A stretch of DNA of 8,508 nt from the NCBI GenBank assembly GCA_902795985.1, contig CADBNG010000128.1:1-8508 (forward strand). The letters run 5' to 3'. This document shows, piece after piece, positions 1-6,800 of the stretch. The position numbers and the translations under genes were made by a program. The notes below the pieces were generated by a model that did no database searches, was not told the origin of the DNA, and worked only from the letters and a program-made list of their open reading frames with translations. Source of the stretch: an uncultured Lachnospiraceae bacterium. GTDB lineage: Bacteria; Bacillota_A; Clostridia; Lachnospirales; Lachnospiraceae. How positions within the stretch are numbered: the stretch's first letter is position 1; the number at the start of each line of letters is the position of its first letter.

Positions 1-348
1 CAGCTCTTCCACAATCTCCTGCCCGAAGCCCCGGTATTCGATGCCGTCAAACATTCTGCCGAGCACCTTTGCCGTATCCGCGATGCTCTCCTTTTTCCCG
101 ATCTGTGAAGAGGCCGGATCCAGATAAGTCGTCCCCATGCCCAGGTCATGGGCTGCCACTTCAAAAGCGCAGCGGGTGAGGGTGCTGGTTTTTTCAAAAA
201 TCAGGGCGACGTTCCGGCCCCGGAGGGTGTCCATCGGAATGCCTTTTTTCTTTTTCAGCTTCAGCTCCCCGGCCAGATCGATCAGGTAGAGGATTTCTTC
301 CGGGCTGAAGTCCTTGAGTGTCAGAAAGTTTCTTCCCCTTAAATTCAT
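1..348 (-). CDS. argF: Ornithine carbamoyltransferase, N-terminal part (3' end outside window)
   Basis: Ornithine carbamoyltransferase (OTC) joins carbamoyl phosphate and ornithine to give citrulline in arginine synthesis, as a cytoplasmic trimer. Only the first 116 residues of roughly 310-335 are present; they cover most of the carbamoyl-phosphate domain. The fragment aligns by eye with E. coli ArgI/ArgF without gaps around the key motifs: [10 protein letters not shown] at 47-56, RCAFEVAA at 59-66, SQIGKKES at 81-88 and [13 protein letters not shown] at 99-111, including the phosphate-binding Arg106. The oddity is the signature S-T-R-T, which reads S-T-L-T here: residue 57 is Leu (codon CTC at 180-178). 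Arg57 contacts carbamoyl phosphate and is very important for catalysis in E. coli. The ATG at 348 has an AGGAG 7 nt upstream and follows the deacetylase stop by 18 nt, suggesting the same transcript. OTC family identity is firm; anabolic versus another carbamoyltransferase role cannot be settled from this fragment. Confidence 0.93.
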   Translation of the reverse strand, partial: MNLRGRNFLTLKDFSPEEILYLIDLAGELKLKKKKGIPMDTLRGRNVALIFEKTSTLTRCAFEVAAHDLGMGTTYLDPASSQIGKKESIADTAKVLGRMFDGIEYRGFGQEIVEEL

Positions 349-355
349 GTTTATG

Positions 356-360
356 CTCCT
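356..360 (-). promoter_or_regulatory. Ribosome binding site of argF
   Basis: AGGAG on the minus strand lies 7 nt before the ATG at 348, in the 18-nt gap after the deacetylase stop. It is a near-consensus Shine-Dalgarno site and fixes the argF start. The gap has no room for a separate promoter, so argF probably depends on upstream transcription. Confidence 0.8.
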
Positions 361-366
361 GTGTTG

Positions 367-1938
367 TTATAATTCGTAGTAAGAATCATCGGTCGGACGG
401 TCCGGATCAAAGACGGTCGCCGGATCGCACAGATCGCTGATCATGTCATATCCGCCGTAGACAGCCTGCCACAGGCGGTATCCGTCCAGGTTCCGGCGTC
501 CCTGACGCAGGAAAGAGTCCTCGATCTGCACAAAGAGCGGCGTCGAGTCCACATTGCAGAAGATGTTGTAGCCCTGGCTCTTCATGAACTTGAACTTCTC
601 CGTCTCGGAGTATTCCTCATCCCAGGAGGCCAGATCCTGGCCGTGGGCGAAAATGACGATGTCCGTCTCGCCGATCAGCGGTTCGACATATTCCTTGAAT
701 TTCTGCGTATCGGCCACGAGGCTTTCATAGGCTGTATCATAGATCGCGATATGGCCCCATGTATGGCTCGCAAAGGTCCATCCGTCTTCCTTGATGCAGT
801 CCGCGACTTCTTTCGCCTTCGCGCACTCTTCTTCCCAGTTGTAATCCGGGTGAGCGTTCAGCCAGGCTTCCTGGTCTTCATAAAGATCGACACGGTCACG
901 GTAGCAGTAGTCGGTACGATAGCCGAGGATGCCGTTGTAACCGGTCAGGGCAACCGTTCCCTTGGCTCCCTTGTAGGAGAAATCCGGATGCTCATCAATG
1001 AAATCATCGAGACGGGGGATACAGTCGTAGGATCCGATGAGGGTATTTCCGTTCTCATCGATATATTCGCAGGTGGGCGTTCCGTCGTCGCCGACGATCA
1101 GCTTCGTAGCGGTGCCCCTGCCGTCGTAGCTGTGATAATAGCAGGTATCATCCAGCGACATGACGAACGGCGTTTTGCCCTGCGGAAGGTAGATATCCTT
1201 CGGCGTTACATGGACCACGCCTTCCTCATCCTCGTACTCATCGATCATGTCGTACAGGCTGATCAGGACAAAGCCGCGCTCATACATCTGATTCATGAGC
1301 TGGTCGAATTCATAAACGGTCGTCATCCACTGGCAGAAGCCGGGGGTGGAAACGTCCCAGGCTTCGTCTCCGGTCATGGAAAATCCTCTTTTTGGATCCA
1401 CTACCAGGGAATGGAAGAACACATGGGTAACGTCATAAGGCGAAACCGCTACCAGATTGCTCCGCTGGGTTTCGTAATCCGCCATCAGGGCAATGACTTC
1501 CGCATCGGATTCATAGTCCGGAATGGAATTCAGAAGTTCCAGCGCACCTTCATAATCATACTGCATCGCCAGATTTTCCGCTTTTTTCAGGGTATCCGTC
1601 CGCTGGTTGGCCATGGCATTGGCCGCCATCTGGGATTCCTCCCCGTTCTCCCCGTCGGAGGAGCCTTCCGGAGTCCAGATAACGTTTCCGTTCTGGTTTC
1701 CGCCGGAATTGTCCGCTCCCTGCTGGTTCTGGTTCTGGTTTTGGTTCTGATTCTGCGTCGTGGCTGAAACCCGTCCCTGCGCTTTCTCGCTGACCTTTTT
1801 GGACCCTCCGGTCACGAACCAGATGGCGACGACCAGCACCGCCACAAGGATTGCGAAGATCACGCATTTGACAATCAGCGCGTTGCGGCGCTTTCTTCTG
1901 CGCATCTCATTTCGATAACGTCTTTCTTCTTCATTCAT
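367..1938 (-). CDS. Membrane-anchored polysaccharide deacetylase (NodB-homology) family protein
   Basis: A 523-residue protein predicted to be tethered to the outer face of the membrane. A very basic N-terminus (residues 1-19, many Arg) precedes one membrane segment at about 20-43, which by the positive-inside rule puts the rest outside. Then comes a low-complexity linker (45-115) with a Gln-Asn repeat at 62-73 and acidic/Gly-rich residues, a short helical hairpin resembling a TPR unit (116-160), and the catalytic region (about 170-510). Seen motifs: SLDDT at 261-265, matching NodB motif 1 with D263 as likely base and D264 as metal ligand; SHTWGH at 391-396, giving metal ligands H392 and H396; and LTGYNGILGYRTD at 331-343. 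Such enzymes remove N- or O-acetyl groups from peptidoglycan or other glycans; the substrate here is not determinable. The start overlaps the trmH stop as ATGA, with AAAGGCGG 9 nt upstream. It follows pfkA-trmH and precedes argF in the same direction. Confidence 0.87.
   Translation of the reverse strand: MNEEERRYRNEMRRRKRRNALIVKCVIFAILVAVLVVAIWFVTGGSKKVSEKAQGRVSATTQNQNQNQNQNQQGADNSGGNQNGNVIWTPEGSSDGENGEESQMAANAMANQRTDTLKKAENLAMQYDYEGALELLNSIPDYESDAEVIALMADYETQRSNLVAVSPYDVTHVFFHSLVVDPKRGFSMTGDEAWDVSTPGFCQWMTTVYEFDQLMNQMYERGFVLISLYDMIDEYEDEEGVVHVTPKDIYLPQGKTPFVMSLDDTCYYHSYDGRGTATKLIVGDDGTPTCEYIDENGNTLIGSYDCIPRLDDFIDEHPDFSYKGAKGTVALTGYNGILGYRTDYCYRDRVDLYEDQEAWLNAHPDYNWEEECAKAKEVADCIKEDGWTFASHTWGHIAIYDTAYESLVADTQKFKEYVEPLIGETDIVIFAHGQDLASWDEEYSETEKFKFMKSQGYNIFCNVDSTPLFVQIEDSFLRQGRRNLDGYRLWQAVYGGYDMISDLCDPATVFDPDRPTDDSYYEL
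1720..1755 (-). repeat. Tandem hexamer repeat encoding a Gln-Asn linker
   Basis: On the plus strand this is five near-identical hexamers of the GTTCTG type, with single-base variants (one GTTTTG, one ATTCTG), followed by two more CTG codon complements. On the coding strand it reads as alternating Gln and Asn codons, residues 62-71, then two Gln. It lies just outside the predicted membrane segment of the deacetylase. Because units are 6 nt, slippage would change linker length by two residues without shifting frame. Confidence 0.8.
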
Positions 1939-2744
1939 TTTTCAATTCCGCCTTTCGCCGAAATCCGTTTTCTCTTCCGGTATATGGTATACATCAGGAT
2001 CCCCGCCGCTACGGACGCGTTCAGGGAATCCAGCTTTCCTTCCATCGGGATGCGGACCGGGACGTCGGCCAGCCCGGTCAGTTCCTGTGTAAGGCCCTTT
2101 CCTTCATTGCCGATGAACAGCGCCGTGCTGCCGGAATAATCCGGTCCGTCATAATCTGTTGTTCCTTTCAGGTGCGCTGCGTAAGTGGAAAACCCGGCTT
2201 CCCGCAGTTTCCGCGCGGCGTCCGGCGCGCTCCGGACCAGCGCCGTGGGCACCCGGAAAACGGATCCCATCGTGGAACGGATCGTTTTCGGGGAATACAG
2301 GTCCGCGCAGCCTTCGCTCAGCAGCACGCCGGCTGCCCCGGCCGCTTCCGCCGTCCGGATGATCGTCCCGACATTGCCGGGATCCTGCACTTCCTCCAGC
2401 AGGAGGATCAGCCCGCCTTTTCCCTGTTCAATGATTTCTTCTTCGCTCAGGGAGGGCTGCCGCAGCACCGTCAGGATCCCCTGGGGCGTCTGCGTATCGC
2501 ACATCTTCGCAAACAGGTCGTCCCGGACAACGACCGGTTCCGTTCCGTCTGTGATTTCCGGCCGTTCCCGGATGAAGCTGTCCGAAACGTAAACCGCTTC
2601 TATCCGGTCTTTCGGGGCTTCGGAAAAAAGCTTCACTCCTTCCGCCGTGAACAGCCCGGTCCGCCGTCGCTCTTTCGACCGCCGGACCAGGGCCGAAACC
2701 TGTTTGATCTTTTCGTTTGCGGCGCTCGTGATCATATCAGACAC
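1935..2744 (-). CDS. TrmH/SpoU family RNA 2'-O-methyltransferase
   Basis: A 269-residue SPOUT-class methyltransferase that transfers a methyl group from S-adenosylmethionine to a ribose 2'-OH of rRNA or tRNA. The N-terminal substrate-binding domain (about 1-95) has the usual RRSKERRRTGLFTAEG pattern at 21-36. The knotted catalytic domain has all three SpoU motifs: motif 1, LEEVQDPGNVGTIIRTAEAAG at 116-136, with N124 and R130; motif 2, FIGNEGKGL at 210-218; motif 3, VRIPMEGKLDSLNASVAAG at 230-248. It most resembles the RlmB/TsnR/YsgA group; the modified nucleotide cannot be told from sequence. The start taken is GTG at 2744, giving an 8-nt overlap with the end of pfkA and a weak AAGAAG element just upstream; an in-frame ATG at 2735 (residue 4) is the alternative. 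The stop overlaps the next start as ATGA, so translation is probably coupled on both sides. Linkage to pfkA and dnaE is common in Clostridia. Confidence 0.92.
   Translation of the reverse strand: MSDMITSAANEKIKQVSALVRRSKERRRTGLFTAEGVKLFSEAPKDRIEAVYVSDSFIRERPEITDGTEPVVVRDDLFAKMCDTQTPQGILTVLRQPSLSEEEIIEQGKGGLILLLEEVQDPGNVGTIIRTAEAAGAAGVLLSEGCADLYSPKTIRSTMGSVFRVPTALVRSAPDAARKLREAGFSTYAAHLKGTTDYDGPDYSGSTALFIGNEGKGLTQELTGLADVPVRIPMEGKLDSLNASVAAGILMYTIYRKRKRISAKGGIEK
1948..1955 (-). promoter_or_regulatory. Ribosome binding site of the deacetylase gene
   Basis: AAAGGCGG on the minus strand, 9 nt before the ATG at 1938, lies within the last codons of the methyltransferase gene. Together with the ATGA stop-start overlap it supports this start and indicates re-initiation or coupled translation. 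Confidence 0.6.
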
Positions 2745-3735
2745 TGTGCTTCTTTGTATAATGATAGGTCAGTACGTCGGCGACGTCGGTCAGATAGGTC
2801 GGAAAATCCTTCTGCATGGTAAGGGCTTCATCCAGGTCCAGGTCGACAAAACGGCCTTTCTGCACCGCAATCACCCGGTTCTTTTTCCCCTCGCAGAGCA
2901 GCCGGACAGCCATCGTTCCCATAACGGATGCGTAGACCCGGTCCCGGCTGCAGGGATTGCCTCCCCGCTGCAGGTACCCCAGGATCGTGGCGCGGGTCTC
3001 CATTCCGGTCGCCGCTTCGATCCGCTGCGCCAGTCCGACGGAATCGCCGATTCCCTCCGCGTTGATGATGATATGATGGGTATGCCCGCGTTTGCGGTTG
3101 TCCCGCACCGCTTCGATGATTTTCTCTTCGTTATGATCGTAATCTTCCGGCAGAAGGATCTCCTCCGCTCCGGTGGAGATGCCGCTGACCAGGGCAATAT
3201 AGCCGGCAGATCGTCCCATTACTTCGATGATGCTGCAGCGCTCATGGGCAACGGAAGAATCCTTGATTTTGTCGATCGCTTCCATCGCGGTATTCACCGC
3301 CGTATCGAAACCGATGGTATATTCCGTACAGCCGATATCGAGATCAATCGTTCCCGGGATGCCGATCACGTTGATTCCATGGTGTGCCAGGCACCGGGCA
3401 CCGCGGTAGGTGCCGTCGCCGCCAATTGCCACCAGGCCGTCGATCTTCCACTTCTTCAGGATCTCCGCCGCTTTTACCGGCCCTTCTTCCTGAAACATCT
3501 TCCCGCTCCGGGCGGTATAAAGCATCGTTCCCCCGCGCATGATGATCCCGGAAACGTCTTCGGCGCTCATCTCATGAATCTCTTCTTCAAAGATTCCCTT
3601 GAAGCCCTTTTCAATCCCCAGGATCCGGACTCCGCGTCCCACGGCCGTACGGACGACAGCGCGGATCGCCGCGTTCATTCCCGGGGCGTCGCCGCCGCTT
3701 GTCAGCACCGCAATGGTCTCCACTTTATTTCTCAT
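2737..3735 (-). CDS. pfkA: ATP-dependent 6-phosphofructokinase
   Basis: Converts fructose 6-phosphate and ATP to fructose 1,6-bisphosphate, the committed step of glycolysis; normally a cytoplasmic tetramer. The 332 residues match the usual bacterial length (about 320). Seen: TSGGDAPGMNAAIRAVVR at 12-29 (ATP loop plus Arg25/Arg29, matching the effector-site arginines 21/25 of E. coli), GGDGT at 105-109, PGTID at 127-131, MGRSAGYIAL at 173-182, GAEEILLPE at 189-197, and QRGG at 256-259 with substrate Arg248 and Arg257. Gly108 and Gly128 (E. coli Gly104 and Gly124) indicate ATP rather than pyrophosphate as phosphoryl donor. Two positions are unusual: the TIDND motif is TIDLD (Leu132, equivalent to Asn128), and the His249 equivalent that contacts the 6-phosphate is Tyr254. 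The base Asp131 is kept. The ATG at 3735 has GGGAGG 12 nt upstream, and a promoter precedes it. It heads the trmH-deacetylase-argF run. Confidence 0.96.
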   Translation of the reverse strand: MRNKVETIAVLTSGGDAPGMNAAIRAVVRTAVGRGVRILGIEKGFKGIFEEEIHEMSAEDVSGIIMRGGTMLYTARSGKMFQEEGPVKAAEILKKWKIDGLVAIGGDGTYRGARCLAHHGINVIGIPGTIDLDIGCTEYTIGFDTAVNTAMEAIDKIKDSSVAHERCSIIEVMGRSAGYIALVSGISTGAEEILLPEDYDHNEEKIIEAVRDNRKRGHTHHIIINAEGIGDSVGLAQRIEAATGMETRATILGYLQRGGNPCSRDRVYASVMGTMAVRLLCEGKKNRVIAVQKGRFVDLDLDEALTMQKDFPTYLTDVADVLTYHYTKKHSV

Positions 3736-3747
3736 TTCTGTCTTTTT

Positions 3748-3753
3748 CCTCCC
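3748..3753 (-). promoter_or_regulatory. Ribosome binding site of pfkA
   Basis: GGGAGG on the minus strand, followed by a 12-nt A-rich spacer before the ATG at 3735. The motif is strong but the spacing is at the long end. No closer start codon is in frame, and the N-terminus fits the family pattern, so this start is retained. Confidence 0.65.
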
Positions 3754-3777
3754 GGATCTGTGCCAACACTATCTTTT

Positions 3778-3806
3778 ATTTTACTACACAGCCGGCCGTT
3801 TGTGAA
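3778..3806 (-). promoter_or_regulatory. Candidate sigma-70/SigA promoter for pfkA
   Basis: In the 74-nt gap between dnaE and pfkA the minus strand carries TTCACA (3806-3801), a 17-nt spacer and TAAAAT (3783-3778). Each hexamer is one base off consensus and the spacing is optimal. Transcription would begin near 3771, leaving a leader of about 35 nt with the pfkA ribosome binding site. The spacer contains a GC-rich core (GGCCGGC) flanked by CACA and TGTG, an imperfect dyad that could be an operator or chance. I see no stem plus T-run that would end the dnaE transcript here. Confidence 0.5.
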
Positions 3807-3809
3807 CCG

Positions 3810-6800
3810 TCAGCCCCGTTCTTTCATGGTCCGGACGTTCGTTTCCCCGAAAACCTGGGAAAAGCGCTTCAGAACCCCTTCCTGTCCCGGGCGGCCGTTT
3901 CCGTGCAGACGTTTAAACGCCTTCTCCTTTTCCAGATAGATTACCACCGGAACATCCTTTTCGACGGCATACATCATTTTATCCAGTTCTTCCGCCCGGG
4001 CTTCATAAGCCGCGCGGTCGCTGAACCGGATCCAGATCTCCTCCTTCGGCTGTTCGAAGGCCGCCGCGGATTCCAGAATCAGCCGTGCGGGCCGGTCCTC
4101 TTCCACGGAAACCCGTCCGGAAACGAAAACCTTCTGATCCGGAACCAGCAGATGGGAATACCGCTCATAGGATTTCGGGAACACAATGATTTCGGCCGTA
4201 CCCACCAGGTCTTCGATGGTGACGAACGCCATTGCCTCGTTGTTTTTCGTGTATTTGATCACTTTATCGGTGACCATTCCGCCGATCACCGCTTTGGAAT
4301 TGTCCGCGACTTTCGGTTCGCCGGTTTCCTCATCCGGCTGGAAATCGGAGGTCATGGCCGTAATGCCCCGGCGCCAGATTTTTTCGTATTCCTGCAGCGG
4401 ATGTCCGCTGATATAGATGCCCAGCACTTCCTTTTCATAGGACAGGATCTGTTCTTTGCCGTATTCCGGAACCTTCGGAAGCTGCATGTAATGGCTCTTC
4501 TTTTCTTCTTCGCTCATCAGGTCGAACAGGGACATCTGGCCGCTGACAGCCTTTTTCTTTTCTTCCTGGACTGCGTCCATGACCGCCGCGTGAGCCATCA
4601 TGAGCTGGTGGCGGTTCGCCCCGGTACTGTCGAAGGCGCCGCATTTGATAAAACTTTCCAGGGTCCGCTTGTTGACTTCCCGACCGGAAAGCCGTTCGCA
4701 GAAGTCCTTGATATCCGAAAACTCCCCGTTCGCTTCCCGTTCCGTCTCAATGGCCTTCATTACCGGACGGCCAATCCCCTTCACGGCGGAAAGGCCGTAG
4801 CGGATCGCTCCGTTTTCCACGGAAAACTTGCCCATGCTCCGGTTGATATCCGGCGGCAGGATGGAAATCCCCATATGCCGGCAATGCAGGATATAACCCG
4901 CCACTTTTCCGGGGTTGTCCATGACGGAGGTCATGAGGGCCGCCATGAATTCCACAGGATAATAGTATTTCAGCCAGGCCGTCTGGAACGAAACCACCGC
5001 ATAGGCAGCCGCATGGGATTTGTTGAACGCGTATTTCGCGAAATCGATCATGCTGTCATAAATCTTATTGGCCACATCCGCGGAGATTCCGCTGGCCGCG
5101 CATCCGGGCACCTTTTCTTCCGGATTCCCGTATACGAAATTCTTCCGCTCCTTCTCCATCACGTCCGCCTTCTTTTTGGACATGGCCCGGCGGACCAGGT
5201 CGCTGCGGCCCAGAGTATATCCTGCCAGATCCCGCACGATCTGCATGACCTGCTCCTGATATACGATGCAGCCGTAGGTTTCCCTTAAGATGGGCTCCAT
5301 CTGCGGACAGTCATAGACAATGGTTTCCGGATGGTTCTTGCCCCGGATATAACGGGGGATGAAATCCATGGGGCCCGGACGGTACAGGGCAATGCCGGCG
5401 ATGACATCCTCCAGGGACTGCGGGAGCAGTTCCTTCATGAAGCTCTTCATCCCGGCGGACTCCAGCTGGAAAACGCCCTCGCACTTGCCGGCGCCGATCA
5501 TGGCCAGGACCTTCGGATCATTGTAATCCAGCTCGTCCAGCCGGATTTCCTTTCCGGTGGACTGCCGGACCAGCTCCACTGCGTCCTGGATCACCGTCAG
5601 CGTACGCAGGCCGAGGAAATCCATTTTCAGGAGGCCCAGTTCTTCCAGCGTCGTCATTGTATACTGGGTCGTCACCGTGCCGTCCGCCGCGCGGGAAAGC
5701 GGCACATATTCCTCCACCGGCTTTCCGGAGATCACGACGCCGGCGGCATGCATCGACGTATGACGGGGAAGTCCCTCCAGCCGCCGGGACATCTCGATCA
5801 GATGCCGGACCGTCTCGTCCTCGGCGGTCAGCTTTGCCAGTTCGGGATTCATTTTCAGCGCCTTGTCGATCGTGATGCCCAGCTCGTTCGGGATCATTTT
5901 CGCGATGGTGTCGCACTGTCCGTACGGGAGAGACATGACGCGGCCCACATCCCGGATCACGCCTCTGGCCGCCAGTGTACCGAACGTCACAATCTGTACG
6001 ACGTTTTTATATTTTTCCACCACATATTCGATCACGTCCTGCCGGTGTTCAAAGCAGAAATCCACGTCGATATCCGGCATGGAAACTCTTTCGGGATTCA
6101 GAAAGCGCTCGAAGAGCAGGTTGTATTTCAGCGGGTCGATCTGGGTAATATCCAGCGTATAGCTGACGATGGATCCGGCCGCGCTGCCCCGTCCGGGGCC
6201 GACGGCAATGCCGTGATCCCGGGCATATTTGATAAAATCCCATACAATGAGGAAATAATCCACGAACCCCATCGTCCGGATGGTATCCAGTTCATAATCC
6301 AGCCGGGAAACCAGATCCGGCGTGATACTTCCGTATTTCCGCTCCAGGCCCTCATAGCAGAGCCGGTGAAGATATTCAAAGGCGCTCATGCCGTCCGGAA
6401 CGTCATACTTCGGCAGCTTGTAGACGCCGAATTCAATGTCCACATGACAGCGGTCGGCGATTTTCTGCGTATTGTCCAGAGCCTCCGGCGCATAGGGGAA
6501 AAGCGCGCGCATTTCCGCTTCGCTTTTGATGTAATACTGTCCTCCTTCGTACCGCAGGCGGTTCTCATCCGAGAGTTTCTTCCCGGTCTGAAGGCAGAGA
6601 AGGATATCGTGAGGCTCCACGTCGTCCTCACGGGTATAATGCACGTCATTGGTGGCCACCAGTCCGATTCCGGTCTCGTGGCTTAAGCGGACCAGCTGGG
6701 GATTGATTTTTTTCTGTTCGGGATAGCCGTGGTCCTGCAGCTCCAGGAAATAGCTGTCCTTTCCGAAGACGCGGGAATACCACAGGGCGGCCGCCTTCGC

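Noticed and set aside
643..1767. Long plus-strand open frame of 374 codons opposite the deacetylase gene
   Set aside because: It mirrors the deacetylase reading frame, has no recognisable domain, and the minus-strand protein has clear NodB motifs. It is a composition-driven antisense frame.
1556..1867. Minus-strand overlapping frame of 103 codons inside the deacetylase gene
   Set aside because: Its proline/glutamate repeats are the shifted reading of the Gln-Asn hexamer array; no ribosome binding site or family resemblance.
3736..3809. Rho-independent terminator after dnaE
   Set aside because: The GC-rich dyad gives only a few pairs with mismatches and is followed by a mixed A/T stretch, not a T-run on the minus strand.
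2647..3939. Plus-strand open frame of 430 codons across pfkA and the dnaE-pfkA gap
   Set aside because: It is antisense to a certain pfkA, has no family pattern, and runs through the promoter region and both flanking genes.
3699..5288. Plus-strand open frames of 529 codons (3699-5288) and 451 codons (5331-6686) opposite dnaE
   Set aside because: dnaE is unambiguous on the minus strand. The antisense frames are His/Arg/Phe-rich with no motif, as expected for the complement of a GC-rich gene.
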